A DNA stretch of 64,000 nucleotides from Benincasa hispida (lineage: Eukaryota > Streptophyta > Magnoliopsida > Cucurbitales > Cucurbitaceae). Below the pieces are notes generated by a model. The model did not search any database. It was not told the DNA's origin and saw only the letters and a program-made list of their open reading frames with translations. Of the stretch, positions 10,701 to 22,248 are shown in pieces; position 1 is the stretch's first letter; every line of letters begins with the position of its first letter. A program made the translations under genes and the position numbers. The stretch covers positions 47,141,174 through 47,205,173 of the forward strand of contig NC_052349.1 in the NCBI RefSeq assembly GCF_009727055.1. The letters run 5' to 3'.

Positions 10701-12427
10701 TGTTAGTTTCAACAAGCATACAGTGGAAGAAAACAGAATCATTAAGCACTCTAATTCATCAATTTTAGCTTTAAATTATGCATGTTCTTTAAAATTAAAG
10801 AGGATTTCAACAATATCTTTGAAGGCTCTCTTCAATCCACGAATTCAGCTGCAATCTTCTCCTTTACTAGTTGTGAACCACCACAAGATCTTCTCCACTA
10901 TCCTCTAGGACCTTAGATTGAGTTGTGGGACTTAAAATGATATGAATTTAGGGAAGAATTTGAGAGAAAATCAGCAAATTTCTGGGTTTGTTGAATAACA
11001 CTTCTTCAACCTCTACAATCCAAAAATTCTCAGCATTGCATGCCTTTCTCAGCTGAATAATTAGGTTGTTTTGTATATGTTTCTTCATGCAATCAGATTG
11101 TTAATAAAGAAGACACCTCCTACTAGAAGATTGAAATGGAATTTGGTGATTAAGGTGTTTCAAAACAAAGTGGAAAAATCCAATAAATTAATTTTTCAAT
11201 TAATTAAATTTTCAAATACAATTAATAATTAATTATATTAATTTAATATAAAATATTAAATTAATTTAACACCAATTTCACTACCATGAATCCCTATTCA
11301 TGAAATCAATATTTAAATCATATTTAAATATTAATCGATTCTCCAATTTCATTTAATTCAATAATTAAACGCGTAATTATATCGCATATAATTACTAATT
11401 CCCTTAATTCGAATTTGAACATTTCAAATTAACTCACCATGTTATTCTAAGGTTTATTCCATTTGTGAGCTAGTGGGGGGACCTAATGGACCTACAGATC
11501 ATGGACTTCATCGATCTGAGATTAACCGGCTAAACTCTTTAACCTAATTAACCACCATTCGTTAACTACCGGGTCACTCTACTAAAGCTTAATAATTGCA
11601 CTCCTTTCATTGTAGACATATTGTGTCCGCTCGATATAACCATTATTAGTAAGTTAACCCTTCACAAGTTGTTCGTAATAATAGATGGGTCAAATAACTA
11701 TTTTACCCCGAAGATTACCTCTTGTTTCTTAAATTCCACTAATCCTCTAATGAACAATTGGTTTGAGATCCAATCATCAAATCGAATCCCTCTCAGGCCA
11801 ATGAGAGAGTAGGGCCCCTTGTTCAAGACCAAGAGTCAATACTTAAGGGAACAACCTCTTTACTATCCATGAAAGCGAGTAGGAGTGAACTCCATCTTGT
11901 ACCCTATGTCTAAGGATAATCTCGAATAAACAAGAGTTCATAATTAGCTCAGGATTAAGGTCAAGTTAACTAGGTCATCACTTTGAAATAGTCAGTTTAA
12001 AATAGTAAACAACATTACAAAGTAAGAGTGACTTATTTCTTGGTCTGATCTCATGCAAACTTATTGCACAAGGCGCCTTACTCCTCGTGTCATCATATGA
12101 ACGAATTAGGATCACTTCGTTTGTAGCACTTTATTACAACTACAGAATGGGCCGCATCCAATAGTGTTATCAGAATAAGGCACCCAACCTTATTCGTATA
12201 CTATAGATCACTTTGATTATTTACTCGAACCTGATCCACATAAAGTTCAATACTCATGTAATAGTCATGGATCTTTTAATTTATTGGATTTATTTCTAAA
12301 ACGAGATAAGAAATTCATATAATCAATAACAACTTTATTGAATCAAACTTTAATAACAACTTTATTGATTTATAAAATAAGTTTATCTCGTTTACAAACC
12401 ACGAATTTTAGGACATAATACCCAACA
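10701..12427 (-). mobile_element. LTR of a retrotransposon (family L1), minus strand, 1.73 kb
   Basis: Minus-strand start TGTTGGGTATTATGTCC (12427) and end GAAACTAACA (10701), then the primer binding site. It is homologous to the plus-strand LTR at 5532-7473: both share AATTCGTGG/ACTCGTGG near the start, the AT-rich middle, and GAATTAGAGTG near the end. Its outer end abuts an integrase reading frame (12428), so the element inserted into an older copia element. Confidence 0.8.
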
Positions 12428-14960
12428 GTATGGGGTCCTGCCCCAGAATTATCAATAAATGGCTATAAATACTATGTTTCCTTTGTCGATGATTTCTCTA
12501 AATATACTTAGCTTTTTCCTATTTCTAAAAAATATGATGTCCTTGTTGTTTTTCAAAGATTCAAATCTCTTGTTGAAAATCTCTTGTCTTCCCGTATTCA
12601 AACACTTCGCATGGATGATGGGGGTAAATTTGTCAACCATGCCTTTACTTCCTATCTCCAATCAAATGGAATTTTTCATAAAAAATCTTGTGCATATACT
12701 CCGGTGCAAAATGGTGTAGCTGAACACAAATATCAACATATCACTAAAATTGTTGTATGTCTTTTAACTCGTGTTTCTCTTCTTAATTCTTTTTGGTCTT
12801 TTGCCTTTACTATTGTTGTGTTCCTTATAAATCGGCTTCCCTCTACTAATCTCCAACATATCTAATCGTTTGAGAAGCTTTTCAATCAACTACCTGATCA
12901 CAAACACCTTAAAGTATTTGGTTGTTCATGTTTTCCCTTACTTAAACCATATACTTCCAAAAAACTCCAACCTAAAATTTCTAAATGTGCGTTTATTAGA
13001 TACCCTTGGGAGTACAAAGGATACTTATGTTACAACATGAGCAATGGTAAACTTTTTATTTCTCATCATGTTATCTTTGATGAAACTTCTTTTCCTTTCT
13101 CCTTACCTTTTCCCTTTCATCCATCTCAGTGTCTTCCAAAACCTATCGTCCTTTCTAAACCTCAAACTATTCTTATATGTCGCCTTTACCTGTCATCCTC
13201 AATTCTTCTGAAGTACCACACTATCATAGTGAAAATTTGAATAGTCTTGATTCTATCAATAATAATATTTCCCTCCCCGTTACTAATGATATACTAATTG
13301 ATGTTGAGCAACCAGCTTCTATTGATGGTAATCCCTTTGTTGTTGGGACTGAAAGTAATATAGTTCTTAATACTTGTGTTGATGCTTCTATTGATACACA
13401 TGCCTTCTTTACCAGTAAATAATCATCCAATGTAAACTCGAGCTAAGTCAGATATTTAAAAAAGGAAAGTGTTTTTGGTAGCTACAAACTCAAATGAGTT
13501 ATCTTCTGACATTTAACCATCTTCATTTTCTCAAACTTCTAAACATCTAGTTTGGTAGAAGGCTATGCAAGAAGAGTATAATGCTCTGATAAATTAAGAC
13601 AACTGGTCTCTCACCACTTTACCACCTAGAAAAATAGCAATTGGTTGCAAATGGGTATACAAGATTACGCGTCATCCTTGAAGTGTGGCTCGTTATAAGG
13701 GATGTTTGGTTGCTAAAAGCTATCATTAGGAAGCCGGAATAGATTATGATGAACTGTTCACCCTTTTTGTTATGAAACCAACAGTTAAAATTATTTTAAC
13801 CTTGGCAGCCCATTTTGGATGGAATTTGCGACAACTTGATGTTAAGAACACCTTTTTATATAAAGATCTTTGTGAGGAAGTCTTTATGAAACAACCTCAA
13901 GGGTTTGTCCAACAACCTAATCTTGTTTGCAAACTCCTAAAATCACTATATGGATTAAAGCAAGCTCCTCGGGTATGGTTTGAATGCATTACTTCTCATC
14001 TACTAACATTGGATTTTGTTTCTTCTGTTGTTGAATCTTCACTATTCATTTGTAAAGTTGGGTTATCTATTACATATCTATTACTATACGTTGATGACAT
14101 TATTATGACTAATAGCTAGTGACCCTTTATATGTTAATGAGTTGGTGATGAAATTGAAACTCCAATTTGATATGACTGATTTAGGAGCTCTCAAGTACTT
14201 CTTGGGCTTTGTAGTTGTTTCTACATGTGCTAGAATTTCTATTACTCAAATGAAGTATGCTAAAGATATTTTGTAGTGTTTTGGAATGACAGGTTGCAAA
14301 CCTTGCAAAACTCCTATTACATTATCTATTTTAATGAAGCTGGTACTAAAACTTGTTCTCTTGAAGATGGTACAACCTATAGAACCATGGTTGGTGCTTT
14401 ACAATATTTAACTTTTACCCGTCCAGATTTAGCATACATAGTCACCAAATTGTCTCAGTATATGTATTCCCTTGCTACATCTCATCTAGCTATTGTCAAA
14501 TGAGTGTTAAGATACATTGTTGGTACTCTGTCACATGGTCTTTTGTTCACAAAGTCATATTCCAGACTTCCTTTAACTGCCTTTTCTGATTCAGATTGGA
14601 CTGCAAAGAAACAAAGCATTGTTTGAAGAAGTTTTATAGAAGCCGAATACAGGGATCTAGCCACTACAGCAACTGCTTCAAGATCTGAAAATTTGTGGTT
14701 CTATTCCTCCCCTAATTTGGTGTAATAACTAATCAGCCATTCAGTTAGCTCATAATCCTGTGTTTTTGGGTGCACTAAACATGTTGAAGTAGATTATCAC
14801 TTTATTAGAGAGAAAGTTGTTCGACATGATCTTATTCTGAAGCACATCTCTACTCAGTCTCGGCTTGCTGACATTTTGACAAAATCGTTAACTTGTCCTT
14901 TTTTTTTTTTTACGTTCCAAACTTATGTCTTTATCAGAGTCATAAGTTTGCGAGAGGATA
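12428..14960 (+). pseudogene. Decayed Ty1/copia pol: integrase, reverse transcriptase, RNase H
   Basis: The integrase core opens in frame at VWGPAPE and continues with YYVSFVDDFSKYT, a stop, then QTLRMDDGGKFVNHAFTSYL, HKKSCAYTPVQNGVAEHK and, after another stop, KVFGCSCFPLLKPY (to about 13100). Reverse transcriptase follows from about 13550: WVYKI, LTLAAHFGWNLRQLDVKNTF, LLKSLYGLKQAPRVWFE and the catalytic YVDD at 14087-14098. RNase H is seen in [20 protein letters not shown] (about 14380), FSDSDW and the terminal LADILTKSL (about 14880). At least five stops and several frameshifts make it non-functional. Gag, protease and the start of integrase are missing because the LTR at 12427 cuts into it. 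The order IN-RT-RH identifies copia rather than gypsy. Confidence 0.9.
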
Positions 14961-14965
14961 TTATC

Positions 14966-15109
14966 TGATGTATACAAATCAGTTTTTGTTCTGTTAAAGT
15001 TATTGGGCTTTTGTTAAGAATAGTAGTTGGGCTTTTGGGCTTATAAATATCATTTGTAATACTGATCTAAATTAATGAGAAATAATACATTCTTTCTATG
15101 ATATTTTCA
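14966..15109 (+). repeat. Probable 3' LTR of the copia element
   Basis: Directly after the pol remnant, sequence starting TGATGTATACAAATCAG and ending ATATTTTCA could be a short TG...CA LTR of about 144 bp. It contains TTGGGCTTTTGGGC and a polyadenylation-like AATAATACATTC stretch. No second copy is in the window, so the limits are uncertain. Confidence 0.45.
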
Positions 15110-16992
15110 TGAATTCTCTCAAAAAGTAGATAGAGGGGAAGATGAAGTTTCTTGATAAATGTGGAAAATATAAAAAAAATGAAAAGATAGAGTTACTCAA
15201 TAAATGTGAAAATTCTTATCATTGAAGTTGAGTTGTTTACACCACGTTAAGAAGTTGGTGGGCTAAACGACCCCGACGTATTTTATAAATATCCTAAATT
15301 TTGAATTATTTTCATGAAGAGCTTTTAAGATTAATTTTTGATTAATTTATTTTTTTCACTATTAAATCTAGATTTTCAAAATTTATAACTATTTATTTGT
15401 TTACATAATCTCGAATTTAACTTGTTTTTTATATTAATGATTTTCGGTTACTTAGCTTTTAATGCATAATCTTTTTTTTTTTTTTTTTTTTATGTTTTCC
15501 TTTATTTTATAAATTTTTAATACAAGATATATTTGTTTCTTCTCTACTTTGTTCAATCAATCATAAATTTTCCTTTTTTTTTTTAATAGATTTCATATTT
15601 TGACTTAAAATTTAGATACAATAAGTTGAATTGCATGAATGGAAGGTTAAAAATCTTTGTTTTCATTTGCATTTTCATTTTTATATATACATACATATAT
15701 ACGCGTCTCCCTCTCACTCCGAATTTTGATCTTCATCATCATGAAATTTTCTGTAGGGATTGAGATGAGATTCTCGCAGAGAATTCGAGGGGAAGTCTCC
15801 GTTTGTTTTATTTATTTATTCATTTTTTTTGAAACTTTTAAAGTTATTCTCAACTAAATGAAATTTTATATATTAAATGAGTCATTTTCAATACATCTTT
15901 TATTCAAATAAAACATTATAAAATTTTCTAATAAAATAATATTTTATGTTCAAAAATATAATTAAAATATTTAATCTCGTAATTTTTAAGAGTTAAAATT
16001 TTAGCACTACAATATTATATTCTAACTATCAATTTAAATATTACAATATTCATGGTCTTAAGAATAATAAAGCCTTTAATATTAAAACATCTTTATCTAA
16101 GATCTGTATTAAAGTATGAAAAATTTGAGATGAAAATTAAAAGAGGACTGATTTTTGAAACTTTGATTTTTTTTTTTTTATTTTAAATTGAATATTATAT
16201 ATATATTATATATACAAATTAACTTCATACTATGAATGTATATATATGGAATTTGAAATTTTATAGAAAATGATTGTATTATGTAAACATTCATGTATAT
16301 ATGTATATATATGTATACGTGAGTGTAATATTTTATCGGGATTAGGAACGGGGAATATAATCTCATCTTCATCTCCGTTTAGTCAACATGGATAAAATTT
16401 TTCTCACTCCCTCCCCATTCGTTGTTTAATCGGAGATTTCCTATTCCATTCGAGGTGGGTCCCACGGATCCCGATTTCGCATAGTAAATGAACATCTTTA
16501 TATATATGAGGTTTGTTATATATATATATATATATATAAGTTTATTTCAAATATATTTAGAATAGTAAATATTTAAAGTTAGTTATGTAATATGTATCTC
16601 ATTTTTTAATTTTAGTCTCATTGCTTTTAAGTTATATATTCCACATACTTTGTCATGTATGCACATGTATTTTAGTTATTTCACAAATATATACCCCATA
16701 TCATATAATTTTCGTATTTATTAATTATAATAACAATGTTAACATGTGATAAATTAGGGCATAATTATAAAAAAAAAATAAAAATAAAATACAGTTCATT
16801 AACATTCTTAGATTATTTGAAAATTGTAAACAAAAGACAGAAAAAAACCGTACATATAATATGTACTACATTCTCATACAATTGTAATCTCCTAAATTGC
16901 AGATTTGGTTGGTGACAAGAGCGACCAGCATTGATGGTGGCACGAGGTTGGCCGAGTAGATCTGAATATGTACTCTTATACATATTTTTTTA
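15110..16992. other. AT-rich intergenic with microsatellites
   Basis: No gene is supported. The stretch holds poly-T tracts (15470-15492), TATATA and GTATATATA runs (15670-15700, 16195-16320) and a TA microsatellite (16519-16538). Small open frames here are fortuitous. Confidence 0.55.
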
Positions 16993-17383
16993 AGGGTAAA
17001 TATCAATTTATACCCTTAAATTTTGGGTGTTGTATCAATTTAAATCCTGAACTTTGGGGATTATATCAATTTAAATCCCAAACTAATAATCTTATCAATT
17101 TAAACCTTGAACTTTTATAAGTGCATCAATTTAAAACCCTGAAATTTCATAACTGTATCAACTTAAACCCCCCATTATATTTTATTTGGATACACTTATG
17201 AATGTTCAAGACTTAAATTGATATATTTATGAAAGTTCAGAATTTAAATTGATACAAATCTTAAATTTTAGGGTTTACATTGAAACGATCCCCAAAGTTT
17301 AAGGTTTAAATTGATACAATTCTTAGTTTAGGGTCTAAATTGATTCCGTCCCCAAAATTTAAAGGTATAAATTGATATTTGCC
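16993..17383. mobile_element. Fold-back MITE, about 390 bp
   Basis: The left end (GGGTAAATATCAATTTATAC) and the reverse complement of the right end (GGCAAATATCAATTTATACC) match, and the inverted similarity continues with repeated ATCAATTTAAA / TTTAAATTGAT units towards the centre near 17185. It is non-coding. This structure is typical of fold-back elements that are palindromic over almost their whole length. Confidence 0.7.
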
Positions 17384-17599
17384 ATTTTTTTATTTCATTA
17401 TTCGTCTACTTCTTTGTATACTCACTTGTGAGGATGTGTCGTTCTTTTTTCTATCTTTGTTCTATGTGTTTTTTCCTTATGAATTGTCCCGTCGTTAGAA
17501 GTTGAGATCATCTTTTTGTTGTTTTCAGCTCTTTTTTTTTTTTTTTTCTGAAGAGATGCGAGTGAGCGAGCGAGTGCCTGGAGTAGAGTCGATGAAATA

Positions 17600-18280
17600 T
17601 GTACCTTAACATATTTTTTTAAGGGTAAGACACCTCCATACTCACTACCGCTTCCGCCGTCTCATAATAGTGGATGAGGTACCAGTAAATCGCAAGTTTT
17701 GGGCATTCGTACCGCGTTTTGGGGATTATTATATATCAATTTAAATCCCCAAACGTAAAATAATCTTACTCAAAATTTAAACTTAACTTTATAAAGTGCA
17801 TATTTAATCAAACCCTGAAAATTTCATAACTGTATCAACTTAAACACCCCCATTATATTGTTATTTGGATACACTTATATGTTCAAGACTTAAATTGATA
17901 TATTTATGAAAGTTTCAGAATTTAAAAATTGAATACAATCTTAAATTTTAGGGTTTTACATTGAAACGATCCCCAAAGTTTAAGGTTAATTGATCACAAT
18001 CTCTACGTAGTTACGACTGACTTGTTTCTACAGAGTGTTCATTGATTTCCGTCCCCAAAATTTAAAGGTATATATCCACACAAGGCTGATATTTCATATC
18101 TCTCATTCGTTAGCGCTACTTCTTATTGTATATCACTTGTGGAGGATGTGTCGTTCTTTTTTTTTCTAATCTTTTGGTTCTATTGTGTTTTTTTCCTTAT
18201 AATTGTCCCCGCGATCGTTAGAAGTTGAGATCATCTTTTGTTGTTTTCCAGCTCTTTTTTTTTTTTTTTTTTCTCGCCTT
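17600..18280. repeat. Scrambled direct duplicate of the 16978-17545 MITE region
   Basis: From the ATATTTTTTTAAGGGTAA near 17610 to the poly-T at 18255, the sequence follows 16982-17545 in order (TTCATAACTGTATCAACTTAA, GAAACGATCCCCAAAGTTTA, GAGGATGTGTCGTTCTTTTT, GTTAGAAGTTGAGATCATCT). It differs by many 1-10 base insertions, deletions and inserted junk. That error pattern resembles uncorrected long-read sequence more than evolutionary divergence. Confidence 0.7.
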
Positions 18281-18959
18281 CATTCATGTGTGCATATTGT
18301 CGTTGGTGTTGTTTATCGAAGGCCGACGGTGGCCCTGCCATAACCTTCAGTTGGGCTCATTAGAGAAGATCGACTAACAAAGAAAGGGGATTGTCACAAG
18401 AAGATGAGAGAGTTAGAAAAGAAGATTATAAAATCATAAGTAATCTATAATATGTTAAGGATTTGTGAAAAACATTTGGATCCAAAATGCCCATTTAGAA
18501 TTTACTTATTACAGCTTATGTCATTTTAAACAAATATTATTCACATTATTCAATCATTTTATAATATAATTAATCATATTTATTATTTGTAATCGTTACG
18601 AAATTTCCATTTTATAATATAAATTAAAAATAGATCTAGTAAATTATTTTTAAAGAACCTACCAACTTTGTGTTTTCTTTTGTGAAATAATGAGGAAGAC
18701 ATCAGATTAAAATTAACACATTGATTAATTTTTAAAGCCACCCAACACACCATTAGATCATTTTTAAGCTAAAAAAAAGAAGTTACAATATTTTCATTAG
18801 TAAAAAAATAATAGTCGGCTTAATACATGTATTGATAATCATCGATGAGTAAAAAAAAATAAAATAAAATAGTAGAATATCAACCATTTAAAAATTTATT
18901 ATTTATAAAAATTGATTGATACATTTAAAAAAAAAGAATACTATTGCATAAACTCCTCA

Positions 18960-19370
18960 ATTTCTACAATGACCTATTAATAAGCTGGGCCTATTATTTG
19001 TCATCCATTTGATCACACAAAATACATAGCTTCATCTTATATCTTTACTATTTTTTTTTTTTCCTTTGGTTTGAAGTGATGAATATACAGATGGTGACAA
19101 ATCGGTGATCCTAAGAGTATTAATTAGAATGAAATGTATGAGATTCTCAGCTTTATTTAAAAATTGTATAATGTAATGTCTATATTTCTCATATTGATTT
19201 TAATATCTTTATAGATTATTTATTTTACTTGACTTTAATTATTNNNNNNNNNNNNNNNNNNNNNNNNNAAAAAAAAAAAAAAGAAAAAAAAAGAATACAA
19301 TAGAGTCTAAACAATGCCTTATCACGAGATCTGATGATAATGCAAAGACGTTGTTCGACGTTTTATTTTT
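18960..19370 (-). repeat. Inverted copy of part of the 20740/23880 repeat, broken by a gap
   Basis: Read on the minus strand, this matches 20740-21070 and 23880-24210 (for example GTTGTTCGACG, CTCGTGATAAGGCATTGTTT, GATCACCGATTTGTCACCAT, GGATGACAAATAATA). The 25-N gap falls exactly in the long poly-A/T tract of the repeat. Confidence 0.75.
19244..19268. other. Assembly gap, 25 N
   Basis: Twenty-five N characters. Its fixed length equals that of the gap at 22224-22248, so it is a scaffold gap of arbitrary size, here next to a homopolymer run. Confidence 0.99.
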
Positions 19371-20029
19371 CAAATTATCATCTTTAGTTGCACATCTAGT
19401 AAGTGGTTTAGCAATTATATTTCTTTACTTTTTTGTGTTGAAAACCATGAATATTACACTATTATTTGAAGAAATCCAACCACCTACAATAAATGAGTAC
19501 TCTATAATTCTTCATCAGTCTTCTTCTTGAAGTGACCTAATTCAATTAGATTTCACTAATATGAAATGTGATCAATAATGTTGTCGTTTTGAATGTGTTT
19601 TATTTTAATGATTATTCGTATTTATACTTTTTTAATTATTATATTTCTAATTTCATTTTTTTTATTGATTTTGATACCAAATATCACGGTCGTACTTCTC
19701 CAACCGTGCGGTACCATGATTCATCCATGATCATGATTAGCCTTAAGGAATGCTCAAGTCCCAATTCACTTTTTGCTCGACTCTTTGAAACTTCGTCGGA
19801 CCATGGGCGAGGTTATTCCATTCTCAACCAAATTGAACTCATGCGGAATTGAACTTCATTCAGCCATACATGTTGCCCATACGTGTATTTTTCCTCATGT
19901 GCGACTCTAGCCAACTTGCCTCTACGCTAGGCCAAGTATTGAGGCTCAACCTTGCCCATATATGAGGCTAAGGTCATCACAATGAAACGTCACATCTCTC
20001 TTCGTCATCTTTCTCCCGGTGGTCTCGTA
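19370..20029. other. Unrecognised intergenic sequence
   Basis: No gene or repeat could be named. The open frame at 19568-19852 (94 codons) has no recognisable domain and starts in AT-rich sequence. A less AT-rich patch at 19680-20010 has the look of old transposon sequence, but I cannot identify it. Confidence 0.4.
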
Positions 20030-20315
20030 GTTTATAAATATTTTGTACACATTGTTACTAATAAAATAAATGTTATTTTATATGCTTTTACTCAAATCCA
20101 ATAAACTAAGATCCGTGGTTATTTCATGTAAAACCATGTATGTGAGACATACAAGTGGATCATGCCTTAAGTAATAACCTAAATGATCTGTAATATAAAG
20201 ATAAAGGAGGGATACCTTATGTGGATTGTAAAGTGTTGTAAAGTGCTACAAATGGTCTGATCCTGACCATTCATGTGGAGGAGACATGCGAACGAGGGTG
20301 TCCTATTCAAAGAGG
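20030..20315 (+). repeat. Truncated L1-family LTR fragment
   Basis: Sequence such as CAATAAACTAAGATCCGTGG, GTGAGACATACAAGTGGATC and GGATACCTTATG follows the start of the 5532 LTR (AATAAACTAAGATCCATGG, GGAGACATAAGAGTGGATC, GGTACCTTATTC). It stops abruptly at the 5S sequence at 20316. Confidence 0.6.
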
Positions 20316-20433
20316 GGGTGCAACACGAGGACTTCCCAAGTGGTCACCCAACTTAGTACTACTCTCGCCCAAGCACGATTAACTGCGGAGTTCTGATGGG
20401 ATCCGGTGCATTAGTGTTGGTATGATCGCACCC
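20316..20433 (-). rRNA. 5S ribosomal RNA sequence, isolated copy, 118 nt
   Basis: Read on the minus strand it runs from GGGTGCGATCATACC to CCTCGTGTTGCACCC, the complete plant 5S rRNA. Internal control regions are recognisable: GTTAATCGTGCTTGGGC (the usual form has AAGC, so one change in box A) and GAGTAGTACTAAGTTGGGTG (box C, usually CTAGGATGGG, with changes). The complementary ends GGGTGC/GCACCC can form helix I. No further 5S units flank it, the T-run downstream is only TTT, and a TATATA sits more than 50 bp upstream rather than near -28. It lies between two LTR fragments in a gap-bounded contig, so it may be a retroelement-borne copy, a dispersed pseudogene or a chimeric join. Confidence 0.85.
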
Positions 20434-20489
20434 GACATGGAATGCGCACAAATTCCATTTGAGCCATGCGGGAGGCGTCGCGCGGTATA

Positions 20490-21159
20490 TAAATCATATT
20501 TATATTAATTTCTCCAATTAATGTATCTAACACATCATATCAATTATATCACATTATAATTGAATTTTCTCTTGTTAATTTGAACACTTCAAAGCAATCC
20601 AAAGTCTGATTCCTTAACTTGAACCCATTGAGTTACCAAGGGGACCTCATGGACTTGTAGTCTTGAAGCTCCAACAGTATATATGAATAACTGACTAAAA
20701 TCTTTAGTCACGAGATTCACCATTCGTTAAATGTCGAACAAACGTCTTTGCATTATCATCAGATCTCGTGATAAAGGCATTGTTTAGACTTTATTGTATT
20801 CTTTTTTTTTTTTTTTTTTTTTAATAATAAGTCAATAAATAAAGAACTATAAAGATATTAAAATCAAATGAGAAATATAAGACATTTACATTATACAATT
20901 TTTTAAATAAGTAGAATCTCATACATTTCATTCTAATTAATACTCTAGGATCACCGATTTGTCACCATTGTAATCATCACTTCAAACCAAAGGGAAAAAA
21001 AAAAATAGTAAAGATATAAGATGAAGCTATGTATATTTGTGATCAAATGGATGACAAATAATAAGAGAGTTAATTTCCGTGAGTTAAAAAATTGATTTTT
21101 TTTTTTTTTTTCTTTTGGGATTTTAAACCCCTATTTGAATAAATTATTGAATGTGATTT

Positions 21160-21221
<62 letters not shown>

Positions 21222-22223
21222 GTTGTTAGGTACGATTTGGGATAAACTTGGCTTGGAAAGGGTTTTAAGTTTAGTTGGGCTAAAAGTTTAACTTTGTAGC
21301 TAAAAAGTTTTTGTTATTAAATGGCAAAACCTAATATTTTAACATTAAATCGAATTTACTAAAGGACTAAAGTATCCAATTCTAAATGTTTGACATGAGA
21401 CCTATAATATTGGGCTAACCAAATTTAAGTCTAAGATTCAAAAAAGATAAAACATAACAAAATTAAAAATTTGACATGTATTTTCAATAGACTAAAAAAA
21501 TAGATAAACAAGTGAAATTCAAGAGACAAAATCTAAGCTAACAAAATTTGTTGAGAATTAAACCCAAATCTTAACTAAATAACATATATATAATAACCAA
21601 ATAGCATATAAATCTAACTTTTATTTTAGAAAGGCTAATATCTAGAATAATATCTGCAAACAATATCTCAACAATAGTAATGTTTAAATGACTACTAAAA
21701 AAAATCGAAATAGTTAATTACACATTAGTTGATATACGCCTTTTATTTGAGAGTGGATTTCCATCAAAATTAAAGAGAAGAATATTTAATAATAATAACA
21801 CAAAATTTAAGCATTGCATAAACAAATAAGTTATATTTTAAAAATGTTTGTCTTCAAAAAAGGTATATTTAAAATACCTAATCCCCACAAATATAATGTC
21901 AAATATATGTCAAATTAAGTTTGCAAATACTAAGTACTAAAGAAATAAAATCTCAAACATCGTTCTATGGTGATGTGAATAGGATCATCCCTGTAGATAA
22001 CTTGACCTCTTCGTAAAAACACTTAGTGAAAAATTAAATTAGGCCAAAATACCTTATATTTAGAGATGTTTAATTCATCAAACAATTATTCTTTGTCATC
22101 TTCGATGATCTTCAACCCTAACAACATTTCATGATGCTAAGTTAATCGTCCATGAACTGTATAAACCAAACAATATTTTTGAGTTTGACATATTGGAACA
22201 AACATCCACTATTGAAGTTGACG
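20490..22223. repeat. Copy A of a 1.7-kb direct repeat
   Basis: From AAATCATATTTATATTAATT to ATTGAAGTTGACG it follows 23630-25350 base by base, apart from scattered one- to few-base gaps, many in homopolymers (for example a 52-base poly-T near 21165-21216 versus about 37 T near 24305). It ends at the N gap. It comprises about 250 bp of L2-family LTR followed by the AT-rich insertion described at 23872. Confidence 0.85.
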
Positions 22224-22248
22224 NNNNNNNNNNNNNNNNNNNNNNNNN
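22224..22248. other. Assembly gap, 25 N
   Basis: Second fixed-length scaffold gap. The contig between the two gaps (19269-22223) consists almost entirely of sequence repeated elsewhere nearby. Confidence 0.99.

Noticed and set aside
12459..12865. Separate small genes in the integrase region
   Set aside because: They are frame fragments of one decayed copia integrase.
20434..20490. A canonical 5S upstream promoter
   Set aside because: A TATATA is present, but more than 50 bp from the 5S start instead of near -28.
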